From assembly GCA_963691655.1 (NCBI GenBank), contig OY829328.1:35049890-35113889 (forward strand): a DNA stretch of 64,000 bases. Reading direction: 5' to 3'. Below, piece after piece: positions 23,297 through 34,479 of this stretch. Numbering within the stretch: the first letter of the stretch is position 1; each line of letters begins with the position of its first letter. The notes under the pieces are model-generated. The model saw nothing but the letters and a program-made list of their open reading frames with translations, was not told the DNA's origin and searched no databases. The stretch comes from Toxonevra muliebris (Eukaryota; Arthropoda; Insecta; Diptera; Pallopteridae). Position numbers and translations under genes: made by a program.

Positions 23297-24030
23297 ATGC
23301 GCACAACTCGTTTCTTGCCTGTAGTACATATGCTTCGTCCTTGTCCACTAAAATATTGCTAGAAAGGCAACAACAAATACGCTTGCAAAAATGCCAAAGT
23401 ACATCAAAGTGTTTTTCAACCTCAACACAAGATAGATTAATGGTGACAACACAGCAACAGCATCTGAAGCAGCGGAGATCTTATTCTCAAGCACCTACAA
23501 TTGATGAATTTCGTGCACGTGAAGAGCAACGTGAAGAGGAGTTCGCACGCAAACAGACCGATGAGGAAGAGCGTAAAAAGACAAATGCTGAAGATGCCGA
23601 AAAACAAGCCAAAGTTGATGCTATACGTGCTCAAATACTTGAGGCAGCTCTGACGCATGTGCCAACACTCGGCTGGACGCGTAAAGCCATTGTACAGGGT
23701 GCTGAAGACGCTGGCTTTCCAAGCGTGGTACATGGCATGTTTCCCGATGGTGGATTTGCGCTCGTTTCACACTTCTATGGCAAGAGTAATGATGAGCTGA
23801 TAAAACGGCTGCGTGATGAAACGCAAAATGGCCAAAAGGAAATCGCCAACCCGTTAGATTTTTTAGTGCATGCGGTGCGTATGCGTCTTGAAATGATAGT
23901 GCCATACAAAGCACAATGGTCGCAAGCGTTGGCGCTGATTGCATTGCCACAAAATGCCTCGACCGCCCTAGCACAAGTGTTGACACTGGTCGATGATATT
24001 TGCTACTATTCGGGCGATCGTTCAGTGGAT
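23297..24030 (+). CDS. Coq9: COQ9, ubiquinone biosynthesis protein, main exon
   Basis: The exon starts after TTTCCAG with a split codon and stays open to the donor GAT|GTAAGT at 24030. It encodes a Gln- and Ser-rich mitochondrial N-terminus, a charged linker (RAREEQREEEFARKQTDEEE) and then the conserved COQ9 domain: ILEAALTHVPTLGWTRKAI, GFPSVVHGMFPDGG, then DFLVHAVRMRLEMIVPY, WSQALALIALPQN and LTLVDDICYYSGDRSVD. COQ9 is a TetR-fold lipid-binding protein of the mitochondrial matrix face that partners COQ7 in coenzyme Q synthesis. No ATG opens this frame at the exon start, so an upstream exon is required (candidate 15733-15793). An internal Met at 23440 is an alternative start. Confidence 0.92.
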
Positions 24031-24101
24031 GTAAGTATAATATTTTTAGAATTTCCAATAACTACTTAGTACATTTTTAATTTAACAATATTTAACATTA
24101 G

Positions 24102-24311
24102 ATTGGTTGGTATACACGTCGTATTGGGCTTGCCACAATTATGAAAATGACAGAATTATATATGCTGCAAGACTCATCGCCAAATCATAGTAACACATGG
24201 GAGTTTCTTAAGAATCGCATGGACGAAGCAGTTCAGCTACAAATGATGCTGTCATCAACTGAAGGTGTAACGCACAATTTTCAGCGTTCATTTAATTCAG
24301 CTTTTATAACT
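24102..24311 (+). CDS. Coq9: COQ9, exon 3
   Basis: Acceptor ATTAG at 24101 and donor ACT|GTGAGT at 24311 bound 70 codons in phase 0. The peptide continues the family exactly (GWYTRRIGLATIMKMTELYM, then QDSSPN..NTWEFLKNRMDEAVQL). The WYTRR and MLQDSSP motifs are diagnostic of COQ9 and belong to the lipid-binding C-terminal part. The intron before it is 71 bp, typical for flies. Confidence 0.93.
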
Positions 24312-25913
24312 GTGAGTTGCATATCAATTTCTTTGTACATACGATCCGAAAATAATAGTTCAGTAATGGACCGTAAGATTTTATTTTATTTTAAAGCAAC
24401 GCTTAAGCATCCACTGATCGGATATATATGCAAACTGCATATATTTTGCACTCCTTACGTACTGTAGTTGATTATGAATATGAGGACGTTCGAATGTCCG
24501 ATTCCGCTCAAAATCTATATACTATGCGGTTTCGGGCTGAGAACCCCATTTTCAGTGAAGCTTCAGCTAAAATATGAACATTAGAGGGCGTCCTAATACA
24601 AAAATTTTACAAATTTCGATAAAAGTTTCGATTTTTAGTTTTATTTGAAATAAAAGTGCCAAAAGAGAGCAGCCATCTGACTGCCACACATAGATTACAA
24701 ATACAGAAAATATTACATTGAGTTTTTAGCTTTGTCTAATACATAATATATGGGATGTTAAAAATTATTGTAAACCACGAGTATAAATTTAATATGCCCA
24801 AGGTGCATTACAAACTAACGACAAAAATATTCTATTATCTTATATATATATCGAGCTTTAGTTTTTTTTTAATATCTAATGTCGTTGTTAAAATTTTACT
24901 CAACGAACACCATGAAATTGTTCTTATATCCAAAACCAAGTGGGAGCCTCTACTCACTGTCACACCGAACACGATATGCTGGGTGTATCGCACACCGAGC
25001 TAGTAGAGTTTTTGGTGTGGCAATGTGTTTATACCATTTAGTGTTGCTATTACACACAACAATTTTTTGCCGATTTTCCTCACCGGTCTTCTGTTTGCTG
25101 GAGAGGGAGGAGAGACGAAAATTAAAGAATCAAAATCGTCCGTACCAAAGATTTTACAACGATTTTAGACGTTTGCCTTGTACAAGTTTTGCATCTCTGT
25201 TCCACTCAAATTGGTTGGTCGAAATTATTGTGTATACTTGCTGGAACACAAGAACAAAAGAGAATATGAAAAAATCAGTGAGAAAAATTTACCACAAATC
25301 AGTGTGTGTAAAAGCAAACAAAACGAACATTTCGACAAAAAACTATTCCCCAAAACCACATCACCGAACATGAGACGAAAGTGTGATGTATTCGCAGAGT
25401 ATGATTTCCAATGTGGAAGCTTTAAAGCAGTGATGCCGATTTCTGTACTCGCGAGCTAAAAGTTTTTAAGCCTACTAATGAAACTGTAAAGCTCGCTAGC
25501 GTAAAATTTTATAGAATCAAACATAGCTCAAGAGTTATTTATCCACGATTACGGCTTTGATCTGTCCATCATTGTTGTGAATTGTGCGAGTTCAACGACG
25601 AAAAAATTAAACTGGCACAAATTGAGCTTTTCATTACTGTTATAGATTTCGAATTCCGGGATAAAAATATTTCATCACATCATTGTTTTTGAAATACTTA
25701 CTGAAATATTAATTCGATGATCTCGCTTCCTGTATACTAGTATATTTACAGAGTATACAGAGTATCACCCATCGAAATGACCCATGACTTCTTCAAAGAC
25801 ATGCTTTTTTTATTGTCTTCTGCTTCTGTTATCCTCTTCTCCCAGTGGAGCAGTAGGACCTAATTTTTTATATTTTATATTAATTATATATTTTTTATTT
25901 TCATTTTATATAG
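24312..25913 (+). other. COQ9 intron 3
   Basis: 1.6-kb intron between the exons at 24311 and 25914. No internal gene is recognised; only short non-conserved frames occur. It ends with ATTTTATATAG. Confidence 0.7.
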
Positions 25914-25952
25914 GCCCGAAATATACTCGGTCTTGACTATAACCGCAGATAA
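25914..25952 (+). CDS. Coq9: COQ9, last exon
   Basis: After the acceptor TATATAG the phase-0 peptide ARNILGLDYNRR ends at TAA. This matches the usual COQ9 terminus (..NLTGLNQRR-like in animals). Together with the three other exons the coding length is 1,044 bp, 347 residues, close to other animal COQ9 proteins. A 3' UTR follows, with AATAAA signals near 26290 and 26398. Confidence 0.9.
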   Translation, partial: ARNILGLDYNRR

Positions 25953-27435
25953 GGAAATAATGCTGGATACCTTTAAGTCAGTAGAATCAAGACAGAGGCA
26001 AACTAATTTCTTAAAGTCATCAACATCAACTCAGTGATACGAAGCTGTTGAGTTTTAATTATTATTTTTTTCAGTTAGTTGTATGATATTTTTTAAATAG
26101 ATATTTATAATTGTTACTAATTTCTTTTCATATTTTTTGTTTTTAAGCGCTTATGTCTACTCGCATTTTATTACACTTTTGCACTTTCTTAATGTATTGT
26201 TCCCCGCCTAGGTGGTACGTGTGTAGTTGACAAATTACAAAAAAAAAAATAATCGATGAAACTTACTTGCAAAAATGAAAATTGTAATTAAATAAATAAA
26301 GAGTGTACATATACTCGTACATATGCCGGAAAGTGCTAATGTTATGTAAATGAAGAGACTATACTGTATGCAAGTTTATATGCGCATACAATATACAATA
26401 AAAATAAAATATGTATATAAACGCGCAACAAAACTTTTTCGAAATAAATTGTATTATTAAATAATGGTTATCTAACATTTGTTAATGTATAAATATACAT
26501 ACTTTCCTAATTAATTTTAAATGCATGACACGAATTGGTTTTTGATTTATTATGATATTATTATTAAATATCATATGGAAAATTTCAACAAGATCATCGC
26601 TATCGATTCATGCAAACAAGAGATAAATGCAAAACCACAATCTTTTGTTTACTCGAAAAGAAAAAACTGGAATAGATATGAAATAATTAGATTTAGACGA
26701 TATCTCTTCCAAAAAGAAAACTCGATTATTCTTGGAAGATATTCTTTAGTTGGGAAAACACCGTAAAGTTAAATTCAACTTCCCTAAAGAAACTGGAATA
26801 TTCTGGGCAGAGATTCTCTAGATAGAAGAGAGATGAATGGCAGGTACTCCAGATGCAATTAGACGACTTAGTTTACTTTTTCTGAAGCAATATTGTTTGA
26901 AAAGTAGGCATTGCTCATTTTTTCCCCCAATCAAACCTAGAAAATGTAATAGGTACTTGCAAGCAGAGACTCATGGGCTAAAATATTCTGTGCAGAAGTT
27001 CGTCAATATATTTTGTTTCAGGGAAATATATTCCGTTTCTTTTTTTGTTAAAGAAATATAGAATATTTTTGACAAATACGATGAAAATAGATTCGTTAAA
27101 AATATACGGTTTAGATTTTCCTTATGAAAAGTAACTATATTCATAGTTGAGTTTTCTTCGATTTTTAAAGCAAATCTTTTTTCTGTGCTTTAGGTAAGAG
27201 TAAAAGGATATTACATCGATTCAAAATAATGAAGCACATATAATGGTGAAGTGTGAAACGACATAAATATTCGAATCAATTAAGCACGATACAATATTTG
27301 TAGACACTTGGTTTGAAAAAAATTTTCAGACCAATTTTGAGTTAAGAGACCTCATATTAACTGAAAATCACTACCTATGATAGCCGCAAGAAAAAATTGT
27401 GTTTTTTGTCGGACAGCGTTCTATGTATATGTGCA
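25953..27435. other. COQ9 3' UTR and gene-free intergenic DNA
   Basis: Several AATAAA motifs between 26285 and 26410 probably end COQ9 transcripts. Beyond this no gene or mobile element is recognised. Confidence 0.5.
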
Positions 27436-27439
27436 TTAA

Positions 27440-27815
27440 GTGAGGAACAGAATGTGAAGCTGAAGCGTGAAGTAACAATCTGTCAACAGTAAAATGTATA
27501 CATTTTCATTATAATCAAACACAATGTGAAGTTGTCGCCGTCGCGCTTCAAGCATAACAACTGATTGTCAAAATAAAAAAGTGGAAAAATGTACCGAATT
27601 ATTTATTGAACTTGTAAAAGAATTTAATTGATCTACAATTTAAAGCACTTTGATTGCAAAAATGTGGAGAAAAATATGATTGTGTGTATTTCCAATTACA
27701 ATGAGCTTCAAAGGTACACATTCTATTCACATTTTCCTTTGTCGCGCTTCATTGTTTGCCACTCTACATTATGTGCTTCAGCTGCGTACTTCACGCTTCA
27801 CATTCTATTCCAGGC
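27440..27815. mobile_element. TTAA-flanked MITE (376 bp)
   Basis: TTAA on both sides (27436-27439 and 27816-27819). The ends GTGAGGAACAGAATGTGAAG and, reverse-complemented, GCCTGGAATAGAATGTGAAG match at most positions, followed by a repeated GCGTGAAGTA motif. No coding capacity. Confidence 0.7.
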
Positions 27816-27819
27816 TTAA

Positions 27820-29665
27820 CTGTCAAAGTTATTTTTAATAAAGTGCAGTTGGATCGTCATAAATTAGGGTACTACAAATTGGAGTCGTCTAAATAAAGTG
27901 CTTTGTTCTCAAAAATAATAATTCCAAAATAATTATAAAATTTTGTTCTACAAACATTAAATAATATTATTAACTATTTTCATAAAACAAAAATATTGAT
28001 TTAAAATTTTTGGTATACCACAAGCAACTTCTCTTGCGCGTAAACGGTAGGGCTTGGCGATTTCCGATATACACTCCTAGAATAAGTATTGCATGATCTA
28101 AGTTAAAAAAAAAATTTCGAACCACAGTGGTCGAAAGGGTTAATAATGACTTTCTCATAACCACAGTATACAGTATTCTGAAATATTCTGAGATTTGACA
28201 ACTATGGCATGCATTCGTTCAATAAAGTTTAACAAATAATTTTGTTTATTAGTTTTTCTCTTTTAATCCATTTTCGTCTACTGTACACAAAATAAGTAAA
28301 TGTAACAAAATCATCAAAAACAAATAAACTTTTCTTGAAGTTATATATAAACAGGTTAATGAACAAATGTAGTCATCACAACAACAATGTATATAGAGAC
28401 GGGCAAATCAGACGGCCGTTTCGGAATCCGCCACAATTCCTCATCAGTGATCTTAGTCGTAGTTCTTAATCTTTCAATATCCTATATAAGCTACTAATAT
28501 TTGAAATCATAACCGAGAATTATGGATTTGATTCCAAATATCTTCACTGAATAGAGATATTGAAAGAAACTACCACTACCGTTCTATACACTTATGTTGT
28601 TGTTTTTTTCCCATCGTAGCTAGTCTGCATAACAGTTCGTTATTTGAAAGTCTAGTACATGGGAGAGTGTGTGTGTGTGTGAGAAAATGATTCTAGGTGC
28701 CATTTTTTCTGAACGGTCCCCATTCGATCAGTTCATGATAGTTTTTTAGGAGACTATATTTAATTTTCATAGTCTCCTAAAAAACTATCATGAATAAACT
28801 TTTCGTTTGTTGTTTTTTCTGAAATAAAACATTTCAAAATGTTTTTTGTAGAGTGAGGTTCTATAAAGTGTCTAATTAATCAAAATATAATACTTTTTCT
28901 AAATTATTTTGCCGATTTCAAAAGATTTGTGATTAAATTTCGGAGAGGCAAATTTTATAATTGAATGTCACATACCTATAACAAAAAAAACTTTATTTTA
29001 GGTTAATTCCTTGGTGTAACTAAAGATTTTTCTGCCTTTTCAAATTTTCCTGTTTTATTTATATATTGTGTTGGTACCAATGGGTTAAAAATTTTGAATA
29101 TTTACTTCTGAAATATTAAATACTTTGGGAGAAGTAAGAGAACAATTTTCAAATTCGGCAGACGTCAGTGAACAACAATGAGGGCGTCACTTACCATATA
29201 TTTATTTCACTATGCTCATAACATCTTCAATTAAATGCAAATGTGAAAGTGCCATTTTTAATTATTCATATTGGATAGTTTGTTTTAACTGAGTTGATAT
29301 TTTTACTTTTGCGTATTTGCGTAAGAAGATTTCAGTGTTATTGAGACCAAAACGTAATGGAAAACAATGCAATATTCTCTCTCCACATGCCTAATACCAT
29401 ATGGAAACAGTTTGAGAGCCATTGTATTATCAGTCATTTATTGTTATTACCACTTCTTAATTCCTTCAAACATTTTTATCAATTCTACAAGTTCAAAATT
29501 TGTTATCAGACCCCATTATGGTGTAATCTAGAGTTAGATTAGGTGAATAGTAAATGTTTATGCTTATAACATCTAGAAAATCTATAGTATTCCTTGATTT
29601 GAGGAATTAGACTAGGAAATTCGAGTAAGGGATAGTATTGCTGGTTATTAATTTCTAGCAAGTTC
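27820..29665. other. Gene-free interval containing a perfect hairpin
   Basis: No gene recognised. It contains the hairpin at 28732-28794 and a short GT repeat at about 28669-28682. Confidence 0.4.
28732..28794. repeat. Perfect 26-bp inverted repeat with 11-nt loop
   Basis: Arm 28732-28757 (starts TTCATGATAG, ends GGAGACTAT) is exactly complementary to 28769-28794 with no mismatch. The spacer is ATTTAATTTTC. The size fits a miRNA-like precursor or a tiny fold-back element, but neither can be decided here. Confidence 0.85.
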
Positions 29666-29669
29666 TTAA

Positions 29670-29951
29670 CACGTTCGCGGACGTGAATGCTATAACATTC
29701 ACTAGCATTCAAATCTATAATACAAATTTCGGCATTCAATTCTATATAGCGTCCACAAAATCCACAACAGAACTGTTCTATATATCGAAGTAAATGCTTT
29801 AGTAATCAGTGTATATAACTAATAGAATGTGATATTGTTAGAACTTCGGAAAAACGTGTATAATCAAAATTTAAATATTACGATTACTTTATGAGAGCCG
29901 CCATGTGTCTCTTTTTGCATCTCGATACAATTTTGAGTGTCCGCGAACGTG
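29670..29951. mobile_element. TTAA-flanked MITE (282 bp)
   Basis: TTAA at both ends (29666-29669 and 29952-29955) and exact 13-bp terminal repeats CACGTTCGCGGAC. These are unusually CpG-rich for their surroundings. No open frame of note. A piggyBac-like target preference is inferred. Confidence 0.75.
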
Positions 29952-30059
29952 TTAATGCCTGCAAATGTTATTAGTTCTGTTATATTTAAAGCAATAGTCA
30001 GGTATAAGCTCTTAATTTAAATAAATAGTTAACTTATTCAATTCATTTAATGAATATAA

Positions 30060-30575
30060 AATACATTAACGAGGCGGATACCTCTATACAATCTCCTATG
30101 TGTGAACGCTTGGACTAACCTAGATGACTGTATAGTTTCACGGGCCTTGTGGTCAAGGTTAGATAGAAAGAGGACAAATGTCCTCTTAGGGCACAACAAA
30201 TTTGCAGTACGTCAGCTCACAGGAGTCATAACTGGATTGTGCTATTGCACCAATGCTTTAACGGTGGCGCATTCCAACGAGCGGACTGTGCAGAAGTTGT
30301 CATGATGAAGAAGAGACAGAATTGATTCTTCACTTTCTATGTCAATGTCCAAGGCTGCAGATGAGCAGACTCCAATGTTTGGGGTCGCGCTTTTTCAATA
30401 GTCTAACAGAGATAACGAAAGTGGAACTATCGGATCTTCTTACCTTCATCCGGAGAACCAAATGGTTCAATAAAGACATTACCTGGACTGCTGACGAAAA
30501 CCGTGGTTAGAGACGTGCCTCCACCAGGCAATTAAATGAGGGCAATCACAATGGACAATTAAGTCTCCGAGTGGA
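30060..30575 (+). mobile_element. LINE 3' fragment with tail
   Basis: Frame-shifted plus-strand peptides show the end of a LINE ORF2: LDRKRTNVLLGHNKFAVRQL, then ETELILHFLCQCPRLQ and GSRFFNSLTEIT. The tail at about 30545 (ATCACAATGGACAATTAAGT) matches the 3'-tail motif of the LINE at 34480-37615. A (TA)n tract follows directly. Confidence 0.7.
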
Positions 30576-30582
30576 AGTGCGG

Positions 30583-30583
30583 G

Positions 30584-30633
<50 letters not shown>

Positions 30634-30677
30634 GGCCAGAAGGGGCCATATATATATATATAAATGTATATATATTC
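30583..30677. repeat. (TA)n microsatellite
   Basis: Two TA-dinucleotide tracts separated by about 20 bp of GC-richer sequence (ATGGCCAGAAGGGGCCAT), directly after a LINE tail. Confidence 0.85.
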
Positions 30678-31240
30678 GCACACGCCTTCCAAGCCTAACC
30701 TAAACGGATTTTTGGCAATAAATTGCGAGTTTTTTTAAATTTGTCAGCCAATAATTTTTTCAAATTTCACACAATATTTAAATCGGATAATGCGCCGTTA
30801 AGGGTTCAAAGTTTAGAAGTTTCGACCAAAATTTATACATTTCATACAATTTTAGCTGAATTTCTGAAAACAGTTTTAGAAGTTATTGCAAATTTGAAAA
30901 ATTTTAGAGCCTACAAAATTTTGTCTCGGAAAAATCACTGTAAATAAAAAATTATATGATTGCAAATTTTCCACTTTATTCTTAAAGTTTACTTTAAATA
31001 CTGCGTTTCACGCATGTTTTCTTCCTTTCCTTTTATATTTTAGAAAAATGTTCCAAAATATTACAAGTTTTTAAAATTCAAATCATAATAACTCATCAAC
31101 TTTACACCATAGAAGCACGACGTGTTATGAATAAATTTACGTGGTTTGATATGAGTTAAAACTAGGTACGCCATCAAGAACAGCTTTGTTAATATATATG
31201 TTAAGAATGGAAAGAAGGATCCTTCTTTTCTTTTTTTTTT

Positions 31241-32677
31241 TTATTTCGTGTTGTGTTTTTGTGTTGTTTTTCTGCTACCTTGGGCACCATTTGCTCCTAA
31301 CGAGTTTATAAGGCCACGGAATTGTATTTTCTTCCACTCTTTTGTTTGGAGGTGAATGCTATTTATAAGTATTGGATAGTCAGTTTCAGATAACACGGCA
31401 TCACAATCGTTAAAAACAAATAGCAGGTCTAAAATTCTGGCTAATGAGTTTTTTATGTGATTCAATTGAAACAGACCCAGTGACATTATGGAATCAATGA
31501 AATCAGAATTCAAATCATTAACTCGATTGGAAGGGATCAAGCGTTTTAAATCATCAGAATAGGTTAGGTTAGGTTGGAGTGGCTGTCGAGAAACACACTT
31601 AGGCCTGAACGACCCATTGTGATACCACATAGTTGGACCTACAGTTTAACGCCGATTCCGAACGGCGGTGTGGCAATTTTTTATCGGCTTGGTGGTTTTG
31701 CCATTACCAACCAATGTGTGTACTTGTACACTATCTTATAATTCTCATACACTTCATATTGATAGTGAATATAAGAAAGTAATGAAAATTAACTACCAGA
31801 CGAAGATTGGAATCGAACCCGAACCTCCCAGATTAAAGTCTAGTGCACTATCCACTAGGCTATCGAGGTCGTCAAAATCATCAGAATAAATCCATTGGAT
31901 ATTCCCAAGATTAAAATCTCCCAAAATCACAGGATAATCATTACAATTACGATTACAGATTTCTACGATATTAAATATATTTCAATAATGCATATTATAT
32001 ACCTCGCTACTGGAATTAGGTGGAATATATGAAATAATTAAAAATAATCTAACATTAGAGTGGTCGGAAGACTTGTTAAGGTCGTTATTTATAACTTGGC
32101 AATCCACACGAACACAAAGTTGCTCTATAAACGATTCCGAATGAAGCAGTTTGATTTCTTGACACCTAAAAGACGAACGGATTGCAATCAGTGTTCCACC
32201 TCCACGAGTTAAGCCAGTCCCTCTTAAGCAACGATCACGGCGAAATACCGTGAAATTATTACCAAACAGCTCAGCAGACAAAATACCCTCATGTAGCCAA
32301 GTCTCAGTGAATGATATTACATCATAACTGCAATCGAGTAGCGCAAATGATAATTCATTCAATTTTGTTCGCAATCCTACGTTTTGATAATACAACGAAA
32401 GTGCATCCTTAGAGTTACCGTCACAGTGAACCCATTGTGAAATATTACCAGTAGCAGGATGTGGGTCTGATTGTAGTTGATGTGTTAAAGAGCAGTCTCT
32501 TTGACTTTGCTGCTGATACGCTTTTGAGCGGTATTGTTGATGCATATGAGTATTATGTAGATTTAAACAAAGAGATACAGATGAGTAAGCAGGTGCGACA
32601 TTATTTATGAGACTGGCCCTGGAACACCTGCTCGTTGAAAAAAACGAAACGGGCATATTTTTACGGAAGCAGGCCAT
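31241..32677 (-). pseudogene. LINE ORF2 endonuclease remnant
   Basis: The minus strand shows SLYYQNVGLRTKLNELSF, then CSYDVISFTETWLHEG (catalytic Glu region), RGGGTLIAI and LFLIISYIPPNSS. After a break comes DYPVILGDFNLGNIQW (GDFN motif), then beyond the SINE insertion NSLARILDLLFVFNDCDAVL. These are the ordered motifs of an APE-type LINE endonuclease. The frame then fuses directly to a C-terminal tail, with all reverse transcriptase missing. Stops and the SINE make it non-functional. Confidence 0.8.
31562..31874 (-). mobile_element. tRNA-derived SINE with LINE-like 3' tail
   Basis: A 313-bp insertion on the minus strand with a perfect 14-bp target duplication AAATCATCAGAATA (31548-31561 and 31875-31888). 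The 5' head at 31874 is tRNA-like, with A-box TAGCCTAGTGG and canonical B-box GGTTCGATTCC. A core with GGTTGGTAATGGCAAAACC and GCCGTTCGGAATCGGCG follows. The 3' end carries GTATCACAATGGGTCG..GGCCTAAGTGTG and CCTAACCTAACC, resembling LINE tails in this window. Confidence 0.92.
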
Positions 32678-33855
32678 AACGCAGAGTCCAACAGTTTATG
32701 GTAATATGACAGAGGGATGCCTAATTTAAAGTTTACTCTTTTTAAAGATTCAACATCTACGCCTCTCTTAATTAATTTATTGCAAGAAATTAGAGTACGA
32801 TCAATGCAAGCATGATTAGAAATATAATCTTTGATGTTTTCAGCAGAAACCGAAGGCTTAAAAGATGACAAATGAAGCCATTTCATAGGAACAACAACAT
32901 CCAACTCCGTATTACGATTGCTACCAACAATAATTGCATTTATTTTTCGGTTTTGATTTACACCATTAGCATAAGACAAATTTGACACATCCAGAGAGGA
33001 AAGAGACCCAATATTATTATTGGGCAGCGAAGCAGTAGCATCCGAAGAGTGCGTAACGACAGCGGCTGAAACAGCGACAGCAGCAGCATATGAAAGAGAC
33101 CCAACTTTACTAGTAGACAGCGAAGCAGTAGCATCCGAAGAATTTGTAACGACAGAGGCAGCAGCATACGAGAGAGGCAGAATATCTTCAGCTTGAGTAA
33201 CGGTAGATGCGATGGGAGTAGTTTCTGCATTGATTACAACAATATCTGAGTCGGTGTTGTTAATATCCATAGCCAGAGTGGAAGTAGTAGAATTTGATGT
33301 TGTGGATTGCACTAATCTTGATTGAGAGAGAGATTTTGTTAGTTCGCTCTTCGATGCATTGCGCAGCAATGGTTGAGAGGATGGAGTGCTAACAATATTG
33401 TTCTTGTTTATATTAATGTTTTTATTTACTGAGTGCAATAGTACAGGCGAATTTGATATGCTTTTGCGTTTTGTATTGGAAAGAAAAGGCATTCGGGTGG
33501 GGTCAATGACCTTAGTCTTAGAGCGAGTTAACCTTGAATTGCTAACAGCCGGCGAATTATTAGAGTTTTTGATTAAATCACCAGATTGCGACATTTTCGT
33601 ATTAGGGACAGAATTAAAAAATTCACTGAGCACGTTCAAGCTTGCTAAAGCTTCGTTGACTTTAGATTGGGAAAAAGTATATGAGCGATTAGCACAACTA
33701 TCGCATCTATAGATAATGTTTTTATTAATTTTTATTATGTTTATACTATTAGAGTTTAATTTGGTGCATTTTATATGCACTTTAAGATCACAGACTCCAC
33801 ATGCTATGCAGTCGTCTGATAAACATTGAGTATTACACTTGAAGCAAATCATCAT
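32605..33855 (-). CDS. LINE ORF1 protein with PHD-type zinc finger
   Basis: An intact 416-residue frame. Residues 4-55 form a PHD-like finger (ICFKCNTQC, CIACGVCDLKVHIKC, YRCDSC). A long Ser/Thr/Asn/Ala-rich middle follows with internal repeats (LPLSYAAASVVTNSSDATAS occurs in variant form twice). A C-terminal domain includes VDVESLKRVNFKLGIPLSYY. The end overlaps the start of ORF2 by about 70 bp. PHD-bearing ORF1 proteins are typical of CR1-group LINEs and act as nucleic-acid-binding partners of ORF2. The element is otherwise dead, so expression is doubtful. Confidence 0.75.
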   Translation of the reverse strand: MMICFKCNTQCLSDDCIACGVCDLKVHIKCTKLNSNSINIIKINKNIIYRCDSCANRSYTFSQSKVNEALASLNVLSEFFNSVPNTKMSQSGDLIKNSNNSPAVSNSRLTRSKTKVIDPTRMPFLSNTKRKSISNSPVLLHSVNKNININKNNIVSTPSSQPLLRNASKSELTKSLSQSRLVQSTTSNSTTSTLAMDINNTDSDIVVINAETTPIASTVTQAEDILPLSYAAASVVTNSSDATASLSTSKVGSLSYAAAVAVSAAVVTHSSDATASLPNNNIGSLSSLDVSNLSYANGVNQNRKINAIIVGSNRNTELDVVVPMKWLHLSSFKPSVSAENIKDYISNHACIDRTLISCNKLIKRGVDVESLKRVNFKLGIPLSYYHKLLDSALWPASVKICPFRFFQRAGVPGPVS

Positions 33856-34479
33856 GGTAAATAAGCCATGGAATTGTTCATATATTAATTAGAATTAAGT
33901 TCAGCACACTGATAAATTTATATGGAAAGAGAGCAATATTAAAATGCGGCGAAGTTCAAAGTACTGTGAAATATACATAGCCACAGTCATAGATTACATA
34001 AAGATATTTCTCACATCTAATTTATTTATTTGTAAGATGAAAGCTCAAGTTGATATTTTCTTAAATTTATGGAATTTTGATATGGTTTCCTAAAATATTT
34101 TTATTGTAATGGCTTCAGGTAAGAGACATTGACATCTTTGCTGGAGAAATTTTTGCTACAATGAAGCAAGATAAATAAAATGTATAAAAAAAATATTGTT
34201 TTATATGCATGTATTGCCTCTCACATCCCACCGGGAAAATTTGAAGCGCTACCCAAACAGCTCTTTAAAGCGATGTATTTCTGCTTTCGTGGAAGTTAAT
34301 TAAACAGAAAGCGCTAACGTTAAGCTTCCTGGAAATGCGTGCAGGTATGCGAAAGAGTGCATCCAAGACAAGCTAGAAACACTCAAACAAATAGAAAACA
34401 AAGTGAATGATAGATGGAGGAGCCGCTGTCATCATTATAAACGATGAATCGGTAAAGCACTTGGCGGACCTGGGGGTGT

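Larger units (their letters stand above)
31225..33860 (-). mobile_element. CR1/Daphne-like LINE, internally deleted, minus strand
   Basis: Read on the minus strand: an ORF1 with a PHD-type zinc finger, an overlapping ORF2 with the endonuclease domain, then a jump to the ORF2 C-terminus (KEWKKIQFRGLINSLG) and a 3' A-rich tail near 31230-31245. All of the reverse transcriptase is deleted. A SINE has landed in the endonuclease. The CR1-type assignment follows from PHD-ORF1 plus the YYQNVGLRTKLNE endonuclease start; a related Jockey-superfamily clade is possible. Confidence 0.75.
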
